Source of the DNA: Roseburia zhanii
Lineage (GTDB): Bacteria > Bacillota > Clostridia > Lachnospirales > Lachnospiraceae
DNA length: 64,000 nt
Reading direction: 5' to 3'
Assembly: GCF_014287635.1 (NCBI RefSeq)
Contig: NZ_JACOPH010000002.1
Location: 124,001 to 188,000, forward strand
The notes beneath the pieces were generated by a model. The model did not search any database. It was not told the DNA's origin and was given only the letters and a program-made list of their open reading frames with translations. Position numbers and translations under genes: made by a program. Positions 17,201-25,319 of this stretch are shown piece after piece (within the stretch, counting starts at the first letter, position 1; each line of letters starts with the position of its first letter).

Positions 17201-18154
17201 TTATAATGCCATCAATCCTACCAGACAAAGAAGTGCCGTTATGATAGAAAAGACTGCTACTACTCTTGTTTCTGACCAGCCGCCAAGTTCAAAATGGTGA
17301 TGGATCGGTGCCATTCTGAATATACGTTTTCCATGTGTAGCTTTAAAATAAGTTACCTGCATTATAACTGAGATCACTTCGATCATATAAATAAATCCTA
17401 CGACAGGGATAAATAACGGCATCTGGAGCATATATGCTGCCGCAGCGACAAAACCGCCTAAAGCTAATGAACCGGTATCTCCCATAAAAACTTTTGCCGG
17501 ATATACATTAAACAGCAAAAATCCAAGCAGTGCACCCACTACAGCACAGGTGATCGGCTCGATCCCGCTCTTTGTTCCAACAGCAACTACTCCAAAGAAT
17601 GTTGCCACCAGAACTGTCACACTAGATGCAAGACCGTCTAAACCATCTGTAAAATTCACACCGTTTACGGTTCCGATCACGACAAAAAATAACAGAGGAA
17701 CTGCCACCCAGCCAAGATCGAGATATTTTCCATGGGAAAACGGGATCAGCATAGTCAAAGATACATCTGTATAACGGATCATATAAAATGCAAAAATTCC
17801 TGTTACAACAATCTGCAGCAGCATTTTCTGCCATGCCAAAAGTCCGTCCGAACGTCTGAGCACGACTTTTAAATAGTCATCTAAAAAGCCGATCACTCCA
17901 AATCCGACTGTTAAAAACAGGATTGGGATAATCTTCGGATAATCCCTGACAAAGAAAAGACTCGTTACTAACACACCTGCTAAGATCATCAGACCTCCCA
18001 TCGTAGGTGTTCCTGTCTTTTTCAAATGAGATTTCAATTCTTCACGTTCTGTCTGCCCTACTTTCAGCCTTCTCAAAAAAGGGATCACAACCGGCCCTGA
18101 CACGGCACTGATCGCAAATGCAATCAGCACCGGTGCTGCTACATGATAAATCAT
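17201..18154 (-). CDS. mraY: phospho-N-acetylmuramoyl-pentapeptide-transferase
   Basis: 317 residues from the ATG at 18154; a longer frame runs to 18193, but the AGAGG site and family length support the inner start. It has ten expected membrane helices. Signatures include KKTGTPTMGGL, FLDDYLKV with the Mg-binding Asp pair, GVNFTDGLDGLA, and the HHHFEL motif near the end. MraY transfers phospho-MurNAc-pentapeptide to undecaprenyl phosphate to make lipid I. Confidence 0.96.
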   Translation of the reverse strand: MIYHVAAPVLIAFAISAVSGPVVIPFLRRLKVGQTEREELKSHLKKTGTPTMGGLMILAGVLVTSLFFVRDYPKIIPILFLTVGFGVIGFLDDYLKVVLRRSDGLLAWQKMLLQIVVTGIFAFYMIRYTDVSLTMLIPFSHGKYLDLGWVAVPLLFFVVIGTVNGVNFTDGLDGLASSVTVLVATFFGVVAVGTKSGIEPITCAVVGALLGFLLFNVYPAKVFMGDTGSLALGGFVAAAAYMLQMPLFIPVVGFIYMIEVISVIMQVTYFKATHGKRIFRMAPIHHHFELGGWSETRVVAVFSIITALLCLVGLMAL

Positions 18155-18293
18155 AACCTTTACCTCTTTCATTCCTGTGGTCTGACACCACATATTGTAC
18201 TTTATCTCTGTTATAACGTATCCCTATTTGATGCCCTTATTGTCACCTTATAGCGTACTGTCTTATAACTTATCTAGTATACGTTATTTTTCT

Positions 18294-20060
18294 CTATTCT
18301 GCAAGTTCCTCAGCGGCTTTTTCATCATAAGGAATCCCCAAATATGGAAATATATCTTCAAAGATCTCCTTTGCCACCGGTGCTGCGATCGTACCACCAT
18401 AATATACCCCCTGTGGATCATTGATCACGACTAAAACTAAAACCTGTGGATTTTCCACCGGAGCAAAACCTAAAAAAGAGGAAATATATCTGTTTGCACT
18501 TCGTGGAAGTGTCTGTGAAGTAGCTGTCTTGCCACCGATAGAATAACCAGCGATCTTTGCATTTTTCCCACCGCCTTCGGATACTACTTTTTCTAACAGT
18601 CCCCGCACCGTATCTGATGTTTCAGAACTTACGATCCCTTCTGTTTTTGGATAGGAAAATGTCTGTACCAGTGTTCCATCGTCTTTTTTTATCGATACGC
18701 CAAAATGCGGTGTAATACGGTTTCCGCCATTGATGATCGAAGATACAGTTGTGACAAGCTGTATCGGCGTGATCTGGAAGGACTGCCCGAAAGACATGGT
18801 GGCAAGTTCCACCAAACCGATATTTTCTTTGGAATGCATGATTGTTGCTGCTTCTCCCGGCAAATCGACTCCAGTCTTTTTTAACAACCCGAAACGGCTG
18901 AAATAATCATAAAAATGATCCGCCCCTATGCGTAGCCCTACATCGATAAAAACAGGGTTGCACGAATTCATGATCCCATGCACAAAATCTTCTGCTCCAT
19001 GTCCTGTCCGTTTATGGCAATGTATCCTTCTGTCTTCAACAACGATATATCCCGGACAATAGAACTGGTCATTGACACTGACAACGCCTTCTTCTAATGC
19101 TGCGGCTGTCGTGATGATCTTAAATGCAGAACCCGGTTCGTAAGTATCATTGATACACTGGTTTCTCCACATTCCGTTTAATAAATTCTGCTTTTCTTCT
19201 TCTGTTGTATTTTCTGGCACTTCATAGTTTAGTTCAAATGGTGTATTTAAGTGAAACTCCGGTACATTGACCATCGCCATGATCTCACCGTTAGACGGAT
19301 TCATCACAATGACAGATACACTGTCTGCCTGCTTCTGCTCTAATGTTTTTTCTGCCGCCTGTTGGGCATACATCTGGATATTGTAATCTAAACTGATATG
19401 CAGGTTGTTCCCATCGACCGGATCTGCCCTTGATTCTCCTGCATTCTCAATCTCGATGCCCCTTGCATCTGTCAGCGTTAAGATTTTTCCATTTGTTCCC
19501 TGTAAATATGCATCATACTTTACTTCTAAACCAATGATTCCCTGATTATCACCTCCGGTAAATCCTAATACTTTTGATGCTAATGTATCATAAGGGTAAT
19601 ACCTCTTATAATCTTCATCCACTTTGACGCCGGAAAACCCATATGCACGGATACGATCTCCGGTTTCTTTATCCACATTTGACTTTACCCGTTCAATGGA
19701 ACTGACCTTTTCCACCCGCTTTCTGACAAGTTCTTCCCCAATCCCAAGTTCTTTTGTCAATGCTGCAATGACAGCCTCCGGCTCTCTGATCTGGCTATGG
19801 ATCACCGATATGGTACAAACAGTTTTATTTGCCGCAAGTACAGTGCCTGTTGCATCAATGATCTTTCCTCTTGCAGCTTTGACCGTCCTCTCCCTCTCAT
19901 GCAGATCTTCTGCTTTTTTTCCATAATATTCAGAACAGAATACCATCAGATATACCAGCCGTCCCATAAGAAAGATCATCACAAGTATCACTGCCACAAA
20001 TATGGTCATTGTTTTTTTACGGTTAAATGTCTTATATCGAAGCATAAAAGAAAGCCTCAT
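18294..20060 (-). CDS. class B penicillin-binding protein (FtsI/SpoVD-like) with KTA third motif
   Basis: 588 residues. A membrane anchor lies at about 18-40, then a PBP dimerisation domain with RGKIIDATGTVLA, then the transpeptidase domain. Active-site motifs are SAFK (311-314, Ser acyl acceptor) and SCN (366-368). The third motif reads KTA (511-513) in place of KTG. It cross-links septal or spore cortex peptidoglycan outside the membrane. There is no PASTA domain. It is the second of two PBP genes in the cluster; one may be FtsI and the other SpoVD, but sequence does not settle which. Confidence 0.9.
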   Translation of the reverse strand: MRLSFMLRYKTFNRKKTMTIFVAVILVMIFLMGRLVYLMVFCSEYYGKKAEDLHERERTVKAARGKIIDATGTVLAANKTVCTISVIHSQIREPEAVIAALTKELGIGEELVRKRVEKVSSIERVKSNVDKETGDRIRAYGFSGVKVDEDYKRYYPYDTLASKVLGFTGGDNQGIIGLEVKYDAYLQGTNGKILTLTDARGIEIENAGESRADPVDGNNLHISLDYNIQMYAQQAAEKTLEQKQADSVSVIVMNPSNGEIMAMVNVPEFHLNTPFELNYEVPENTTEEEKQNLLNGMWRNQCINDTYEPGSAFKIITTAAALEEGVVSVNDQFYCPGYIVVEDRRIHCHKRTGHGAEDFVHGIMNSCNPVFIDVGLRIGADHFYDYFSRFGLLKKTGVDLPGEAATIMHSKENIGLVELATMSFGQSFQITPIQLVTTVSSIINGGNRITPHFGVSIKKDDGTLVQTFSYPKTEGIVSSETSDTVRGLLEKVVSEGGGKNAKIAGYSIGGKTATSQTLPRSANRYISSFLGFAPVENPQVLVLVVINDPQGVYYGGTIAAPVAKEIFEDIFPYLGIPYDEKAAEELAE

Positions 20061-20114
20061 AAAAGCACCTTTCTATCATCTTATTACTGCTTTTATGAGG
20101 TTATGATTCGTTTT

Positions 20115-20461
20115 TTACTCAGGGAAGATATCTGCGGGTGGTTCTTCTGCGGTTTCCTCACCTGTTCCGGCGGCTGTATTATCTCCTGTCGTTCCGGCAC
20201 CTGCTCCTGTGGCTGTATTATCACCTGCGGTTTTCTCACTTGTTCCATTCGTTGATGCTTCGCCTGTCGTTCCGGCATCTGTTCCATTCGCTGTTGCTTC
20301 ACCTGTCGTTCCGTCGCCTGCTCCATCCGCTGTTGCTTCGCCCGCCGTTCCATCGCCAGTTCCAGCGACTGTACCTTCACCTGTTCCAGTTGATGCTTCG
20401 CCTGTCGTCCCATCGGCACTTCCGGCAGATGCACCCTGTCCACTCTGATCATCTTCTGTCT
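20115..20461 (-). pseudogene. out-of-frame C-terminal tail of the upstream PBP
   Basis: Removing one copy of the 23-bp repeat at 20462-20507 puts this stretch in frame with the PBP: exactly 115 codons including the stop follow the repaired CAG codon. The decoded tail is rich in Gly, Thr, Ala, Glu and Asp, built from units such as AGDGTTGEATANGT, and ends in EEPPADIFPE. Read this way the PBP stop is 54 bp from the next gene start, normal for this cluster; as it stands the gap is about 400 bp. Confidence 0.82.
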
Positions 20462-20507
20462 GTACTAATTCTTCATCCGGATACGTACTAATTCTTCATC
20501 CGGATAC
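20462..20507. repeat. perfect 23-bp tandem duplication in PBP gene
   Basis: 20462-20484 and 20485-20507 are identical. As 23 is not a multiple of three, the second copy shifts the reading frame by two and creates the TAG stop at 20465-20467. Confidence 0.97.
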
Positions 20508-22330
20508 AGATTCATATACGGAAGGATCTCTTCTAAGATTTCTCTTGCGATATTCTGTGCATAAGTACTGTGTGCCTGTTCTTCCACATTTGGTTCGTCT
20601 ACGATCACATAGACGACAAGCTGTGGATTTTCCTGTGGTACATATCCGATAAAGGAAACCAGATATGTCTTATTTGCTCTTGGAAGTTTCTGCGCAGTTC
20701 CTGTTTTACCACCCATGGAGTAACCATTCACCTTTGCAGTTTTAGCTGTACCTTCTGATACGGTTGCATACAGATATGTCTTTAACATATCTGAAGTTTC
20801 TTCTGATATTGTTTCTTTTAACAATACCGGTTTTATATTTTCAATCACATTTCCATTGGAATCTTCTATTTTTTTTACAATATGCGGCTGATAATATTTT
20901 CCACCATTGACTAAGGAAGAAAATGCACTTGCAACCTGAATCATGGTACAGTTAAAGTTCTGTCCAAAAGAGTTCGTTGCAAGATCTAACGCCCGCATCT
21001 GGTCTTTCTCAAATAAAAGGCCTCTTTCTTCTCCGGGCAGGTCTATGCCTGTTTTCTGTCCGAAGCCAAAAATCTTCTGATAAGTTGTAAAATTATCTAC
21101 TCCGATCGAATAGGACATCTGCATCAATGCATCATTACAGGAATCCATAAGGGCTTTCTGGATCGTTTCCATTCCATGTCCGACCCTGCTCACACAATGC
21201 ACTTCACTTCCGGATATCACTTCAAGTCCATCACAATAATAGGTTTCATCTCCTCTTAATGTGCCGGTTTCGAGTCCGGTTGCGATCGTAAATGGTTTGA
21301 TCGTCGATCCCGGTTCATAAGTATAGGTCACACAGAAATTTTCCCAGATCTCATTTAAAAAATCCATTTTTTCTTCTTCTGTCATGCCCGCTTCTTCTTC
21401 CGGTGTAACATAGCCTGTCAGATTTCTAGGATCATTCAAGTCAAATGTCGGGAAATTCGCCATTGCATAGATCTCGCCATTCTGCGGGTTCATTACAAGC
21501 GCTGCTGTGTGCTTACTTCCGGATCCTTCGATATAACCATTGGTATATTCTTCATTAAATTTTGCTAATTTTTCTTCTACAACGGACTGGATATTGACAT
21601 CGACTGTAGAAACGATCGTATCTCCGTCCTTTGCTTCTTTGATCGTCTTTTCAAAATTATTGTCGGAATTTAAGTATCCATACTGTCTTCCATTGATACC
21701 ATTTAACGTGGAATTATAATAATTTTCCATGCCAACCGTACCTACATTGCCACCGGACACAAATCCAACCAATGAGGCTGCCAGCGAACCATATGGATAA
21801 CTCCTGATATATTCTTTTTCAAACCAGACTGCATCACTATTGACATTCGGATAATTCTTATCGTCCCCCTGCATCTCGACAAAAGGCTGGATCGTATCAT
21901 ACGGCAGTTTTTTTAACAATACCACATACTGGCTCGCTGCATTCTCTGTTAATTTCTGACGTATGTCTTCTGCCTTTAAATCCGGAAAACAGGTGGTCAG
22001 TGCTAATATTGTAGGCTCTATATCATCTTTGTTCTGATTTAAGACCTTACAGTCTAAGATCACATTATAAACGTCTACGCTTGTTGCAAGAATCGTTCCC
22101 TTTGTATCAACAATATCTCCACGCTGATACGGTATGATCCTGCTGTCATATTCCTGCTGTGATAATACGATCTTTTCATATTTATCACCACTCGTATATT
22201 CTATATACATCAGTCTTCCGATCAGTCCGACTAACAGAACTGTCACAACAAGAAACATCACGATCAGTTTCTTCTGCATCTTTTTTGAAAATTTTTGTAT
22301 AATCTTTCTTTTTTTACGTCTTCTACGCAC
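20465..22330 (-). CDS. class B penicillin-binding protein, C-terminal tail lost by frameshift
   Basis: 621 residues from a GTG start preceded by GAGGG at seven bases. It has a basic N-terminus, membrane anchor at about 21-40, dimerisation domain, and transpeptidase domain with STIK (342-345), SCN (397-399) and KTG (542-544), all intact. It probably partners FtsW in septal wall synthesis. The last five residues (IRMKN) come from a shifted frame: a 23-bp tandem duplication cuts off a low-complexity tail of about 115 residues. The catalytic domain is complete, so activity should survive. Confidence 0.9.
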   Translation of the reverse strand: MRRRRKKRKIIQKFSKKMQKKLIVMFLVVTVLLVGLIGRLMYIEYTSGDKYEKIVLSQQEYDSRIIPYQRGDIVDTKGTILATSVDVYNVILDCKVLNQNKDDIEPTILALTTCFPDLKAEDIRQKLTENAASQYVVLLKKLPYDTIQPFVEMQGDDKNYPNVNSDAVWFEKEYIRSYPYGSLAASLVGFVSGGNVGTVGMENYYNSTLNGINGRQYGYLNSDNNFEKTIKEAKDGDTIVSTVDVNIQSVVEEKLAKFNEEYTNGYIEGSGSKHTAALVMNPQNGEIYAMANFPTFDLNDPRNLTGYVTPEEEAGMTEEEKMDFLNEIWENFCVTYTYEPGSTIKPFTIATGLETGTLRGDETYYCDGLEVISGSEVHCVSRVGHGMETIQKALMDSCNDALMQMSYSIGVDNFTTYQKIFGFGQKTGIDLPGEERGLLFEKDQMRALDLATNSFGQNFNCTMIQVASAFSSLVNGGKYYQPHIVKKIEDSNGNVIENIKPVLLKETISEETSDMLKTYLYATVSEGTAKTAKVNGYSMGGKTGTAQKLPRANKTYLVSFIGYVPQENPQLVVYVIVDEPNVEEQAHSTYAQNIAREILEEILPYMNLYPDEELVRIRMKN

Positions 22331-22359
22331 GCTCTATCCCTCTGTATGCCAGAATATTT

Positions 22360-22878
22360 TTACCGCTTTGGGATATCCGAATACTGGTTCATATAATCAT
22401 TATCTTCTATATCATAATAAATGATCTGATCAGATGTGGCATATTTCATGCCAAATCCCAATGCCTGCTCTTTTATTTTATCTAAATCTGTGGATAAGTC
22501 AATCCGTTTCATTGCCGCATCATTATCTGCACGCAGATCAGCCACCTGTGTTTCTAATCTGGAAATCCGGCGCATCTTGCCTGTGATTTCTGACTGTAAC
22601 TGAATATAGGTCACAGCAACAACACAGGTTAAGATCAATGCAACAGTGCAAAACAAAACATATCCCAGATTCATGCGCATTGCACGTTCCTGATTACGTT
22701 TTGCGGCATGACGGTGTTTCCGTCTGCGAAGTTCCTGTTCTTTTTCTAACTGCCGTCTTCTTCGTTCCTCCGGTTCTCCCTCTAACCGGCGTACAGTATT
22801 GCCGTCTACATAATAATTTGTCTTAAAATCTGTAGAACGTGTATGATTACGAGCTGCTTCTTTTTTCAATTCTCCCAC
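22360..22878 (-). CDS. FtsL-like septum protein
   Basis: 172 residues. A long basic N-terminal region precedes one membrane helix at about 71-92 (NLGYVLFCTVALILTCVVAV), followed by a leucine-zipper-like coiled coil (LQSEITGKMRRISRLETQVADL). This layout and its place between rsmH and a PBP gene fit FtsL. FtsL forms a complex with FtsB-like proteins and FtsQ. Sequence conservation in the family is poor, so the call rests on topology and context. Confidence 0.78.
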   Translation of the reverse strand: MGELKKEAARNHTRSTDFKTNYYVDGNTVRRLEGEPEERRRRQLEKEQELRRRKHRHAAKRNQERAMRMNLGYVLFCTVALILTCVVAVTYIQLQSEITGKMRRISRLETQVADLRADNDAAMKRIDLSTDLDKIKEQALGFGMKYATSDQIIYYDIEDNDYMNQYSDIPKR

Positions 22879-22906
22879 TCTCCTTTTCTGTCATTCTGTT
22901 TCCGTC

Positions 22907-23845
22907 TTATACTCTTTCAAATACTCTTAATTTTGCGCTCTTTGATCTGCTGTTCATTTCTAATTCTTCTTCTGAAGGCAAAATCGGCTTTCTTGTCACG
23001 CATTTTCCTTTTGATACTTTGTGGCATACACAAACCGGAAAATCTTTCGGACAGGTACATGGATTTTCATTCTTTTTAAAATCTGTTTTGACGATCCTGT
23101 CTTCTAAAGAATGGAATGTAATGATACAAAGCCGTCCTTTCGGATTCAACAGACCGATCATTTCATCTAATGTATTCTTAAGGACATCTAACTCATGGTT
23201 TAATTCGATACGGATCGCCTGATACGTCCGTTTTGCCGGATGCCCTCCTGTCAGCTGTATTTTCTTTGGAATCGCACTTCTTATGATCTCGTTTAATTCT
23301 CCGGCGGTCTGTATCCGTTTCTGCACTCTTGCCTCTACAATATGTTTGGCAATATTTTTTGCAAAACGGTCTTCACCATAATCACGTATGATACGGTACA
23401 ATTCCATTTCACTGTATTCATTGACAATATCTTCTGCGGTAAGTTTTTCTCTCTGATCCATCCGCATATCAAGCGGTGCATCTTCCTCTCTGTAAGTAAA
23501 ACCTCTTTCCGGTGTGTCTAACTGAAAAGAAGAAACTCCAAGATCTAATAAGATGCCATCTACCCTATCAATCCCTAAATCTGAGAGCACCTGCTTCATA
23601 TTGCAATAATTGCTCCTTACGATCGTTACCCGGTCTTGAAATTCCTCTAACCGTTCTGTCGCTGCCATGACCGCATCTGCATCCTGATCGATACCGATCA
23701 GCCTGCCTTCTTTCGATAAACGTTTTGCGATCTCATAAGAATGTCCTGCTCCGCCTAAAGTTCCATCTACATAAATCCCATCCGGTCTGATATGCAGATT
23801 GTCAATACATTCTTTTAGCATTACTGACTTATGATTGAACTCCAT
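22907..23845 (-). CDS. rsmH: 16S rRNA (cytosine1402-N4)-methyltransferase
   Basis: 312 residues from the ATG at 23845 (GGAG at nine bases); an upstream in-frame ATG at 23860 is less well placed. It has MraW/RsmH signatures: HKSVMLKE, the SAM-binding [23 protein letters not shown], and the C-terminal [10 protein letters not shown]. It methylates C1402 in the ribosomal decoding centre. It lies 19 bp after mraZ. Confidence 0.96.
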   Translation of the reverse strand: MEFNHKSVMLKECIDNLHIRPDGIYVDGTLGGAGHSYEIAKRLSKEGRLIGIDQDADAVMAATERLEEFQDRVTIVRSNYCNMKQVLSDLGIDRVDGILLDLGVSSFQLDTPERGFTYREEDAPLDMRMDQREKLTAEDIVNEYSEMELYRIIRDYGEDRFAKNIAKHIVEARVQKRIQTAGELNEIIRSAIPKKIQLTGGHPAKRTYQAIRIELNHELDVLKNTLDEMIGLLNPKGRLCIITFHSLEDRIVKTDFKKNENPCTCPKDFPVCVCHKVSKGKCVTRKPILPSEEELEMNSRSKSAKLRVFERV

Positions 23846-23864
23846 GCGTTTCATCTCCATTCTT

Positions 23865-24296
23865 TTAAATACTCAGTCCTAATTCAGCCATATGCTCTGC
23901 TACTTCATCCATATCATCATATGTATTTGCATTCTGCCATCTGTCTTTGCTCCAGATCTCGATCCTGCTGAGCACTCCGACTAAGACGACATCTTTCTGT
24001 AAATCTGCAAACTCCCGCAATACCTGCGGCAGTAAGATTCTTCCCTGCTTGTCCACTTCACAGCTTGCTGCTCCTGCAAAGAAGAAACGGGAAAACTTTC
24101 TCGCATCTTTTGTGGTAAGCGGAATATTTCGGAATTTTTCTTCGATATTCGTCCATTCTTCATCAGGGTACACAAAAAGACACCCATCTAATCCCTTTGT
24201 TACAACAAACTCGTTTCCTAACAATTCCCGGAATTTAGATGGAACAATCAATCTGCCCTTGGCGTCAATTGTATGGTTGTACTCTCCCATGAACAT
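23865..24296 (-). CDS. mraZ: MraZ, transcriptional regulator of the division cluster
   Basis: 143 residues from the ATG at 24296 (AAGG eight bases upstream; a GTG at 24305 is too close to it). It carries two SpoVT-AbrB-like halves, with [14 protein letters not shown] near 14 and [14 protein letters not shown] near 86. MraZ forms rings and binds direct repeats in its own promoter region; four such repeats stand at 24363-24397. It is the first gene of the cluster. Confidence 0.96.
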   Translation of the reverse strand: MFMGEYNHTIDAKGRLIVPSKFRELLGNEFVVTKGLDGCLFVYPDEEWTNIEEKFRNIPLTTKDARKFSRFFFAGAASCEVDKQGRILLPQVLREFADLQKDVVLVGVLSRIEIWSKDRWQNANTYDDMDEVAEHMAELGLSI

Positions 24297-24362
24297 AACG
24301 GACACCTTCTATAGAAACAGTTCTTACCAAAAGCCGTTCTTATCCTAATTCTGGCTTTTTAC

Positions 24363-24397
24363 TCCACTTTGAACCATTTCACTCCACTTTCTTCCAC
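24363..24397 (-). promoter_or_regulatory. MraZ operator: four direct repeats with 10-bp period
   Basis: On the minus strand GTGGA, GTGGA, ATGGT and GTGGA begin exactly 10 bp apart (24393-24397, 24383-24387, 24373-24377, 24363-24367). MraZ boxes are GTGGG-like units with five-base spacers, so this is the autoregulatory site, downstream of the start of transcription. Confidence 0.85.
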
Positions 24398-24407
24398 TTT
24401 TAGGTCT

Positions 24408-24436
24408 ATTCTATCCCAAAACATATAAAAAAGCAA
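24408..24436 (-). promoter_or_regulatory. SigA promoter of mraZ cluster
   Basis: TTGCTT (24431-24436), 17-bp spacer, TAGAAT (24408-24413), directly before the MraZ repeats. Confidence 0.65.
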
Positions 24437-24446
24437 TACAAAGGGC

Positions 24447-24479
24447 AAAAAAAATTGCATTGGTAATTATCACCAATGC
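24447..24479 (-). terminator. terminator after the Spo0E-like gene
   Basis: GCATTGGTGATAATTACCAATGC (24457-24479 region) forms a stem of about 9 bp followed by AATTTTTTTT on the minus strand. It isolates the mraZ promoter from upstream transcription. Confidence 0.82.
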
Positions 24480-24507
24480 ATTTCTGATATTAAGACAATA
24501 TTCAGTT

Positions 24508-24702
24508 TTAATCGGCAAAATATGCCTGCAATCGCTTTTCTCTGTCTTCTAACTCTATGTACTCATTGATCAGTTGATCTAATCTCCGGTTTTCCCTCAT
24601 AAAGTCCTCAGAGTACATCCCTGCATAAACCATTGCATCCACCCGGCTTCTCTGGCATTCAATGGCTTTTTCTAGTTCATGTAAACTTAACATTTTTTCC
24701 AT
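24508..24702 (-). CDS. Spo0E-family aspartyl-phosphate phosphatase
   Basis: 64 residues from the ATG at 24702, seven bases after GGAG. It has the Spo0E pattern of an N-terminal helix with Arg in the catalytic-face position (IECQRSRV) and the C-terminal NRRLDQLINEY, matching the S/N-x-x-LD-x-LI-x-x-Y signature. Such proteins dephosphorylate Spo0A and restrain sporulation. It precedes the mraZ promoter on the same strand but is separated from it by a terminator. Confidence 0.75.
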   Translation of the reverse strand: MEKMLSLHELEKAIECQRSRVDAMVYAGMYSEDFMRENRRLDQLINEYIELEDREKRLQAYFAD

Positions 24703-24841
24703 ATCCATTCTCCATATGATGCTAACCAAGACAAGTGTGATCCGTCACATACTTTACATTTTCATTTTGTTTCTTAGCTTCTTATAAACATATTGTACCT
24801 TGTTATACTGCCAAAATCAAACATATTCCATCTACTTTTTC

Positions 24842-24888
24842 CCTCATATTTCGACAGTTTTGCAGTGCTTTTCTGTCGAAATATGAGG
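24842..24888. terminator. perfect 16-bp inverted repeat, probable bidirectional terminator
   Basis: 24842-24857 and 24873-24888 are exact reverse complements around a 15-base loop. GTTTTTG follows on the plus strand and GAAAAAG on the other, so termination is more likely in the plus direction; it also lies 20 bp past the end of the DUF1540 gene. Confidence 0.6.
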
Positions 24889-24907
24889 AAGTTTTTGTCA
24901 TATTGTC

Positions 24908-25222
24908 TTATTTACAGGCAAAGGTTATACATTCTGTTTCCTGACACTGACAGGCATTCGTACCGGCGATACCAATTTTGTCTGCCATGCATCTGCAATC
25001 TTCATTATGCACACAATGACAGGCATGACATCCGACTTCAATATCTTTTTTGGGCTGGCTGACTGAATTTTTTGCTGTACTTGATTTTTTCTCTACAAAA
25101 CTTCCACAGCAGGTAGATCCAGACTCTCTGGCTTCTTCGCCCTCTACCATGATGTCGCCTTTGCAGCAGCTCTTATCATCGTTGTAAAAACAGTTTGTTA
25201 CGGTACAATCTAATTTTGTCAT
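24908..25222 (-). CDS. DUF1540 domain protein, two Cys-rich repeats
   Basis: 104 residues with 15 Cys. The N-terminal repeat (CTVTNCFYNDDKSCCKGDI) and the C-terminal repeat (CHACHCVHNEDCRCMADKI) each match DUF1540, with a Ser/Lys-rich linker between. Likely a small zinc- or metal-binding protein; function unknown in the family, although DUF1540 proteins are frequent in spore formers. It follows thrS with a terminator between. Confidence 0.85.
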   Translation of the reverse strand: MTKLDCTVTNCFYNDDKSCCKGDIMVEGEEARESGSTCCGSFVEKKSSTAKNSVSQPKKDIEVGCHACHCVHNEDCRCMADKIGIAGTNACQCQETECITFACK

Positions 25223-25254
25223 ATCCGTTCTCCTTTCAGCAAAATATCTAATGC

Positions 25255-25292
25255 AAAAATCCGGTCAAAGCAAAAACGCTTCAACCGGATTT
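25255..25292 (-). terminator. terminator after thrS
   Basis: AATCCGGTTGAAGCG pairs with GCTTTGACCGGATT (with wobbles) around TTTTT; ATTTTTGC follows on the minus strand. Confidence 0.8.
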
Positions 25293-25319
25293 AGTATTAG
25301 ATATTTTTCAAAAAATAAT

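Noticed and set aside
20093..20452. Minus-strand frame of 119 codons rich in Gln, Glu, Arg and Met
   Set aside because: It is a shifted frame of the same repetitive DNA. The frame that joins the PBP after removing one 23-bp copy gives a sensible Gly/Thr/Ala tail, so this one is a shadow.
20138..20491. Plus-strand frames of repeated Pro/Val/Ala/Ser or Leu/Arg/His
   Set aside because: They are the complement of the PBP tail repeats, with no ribosome site.
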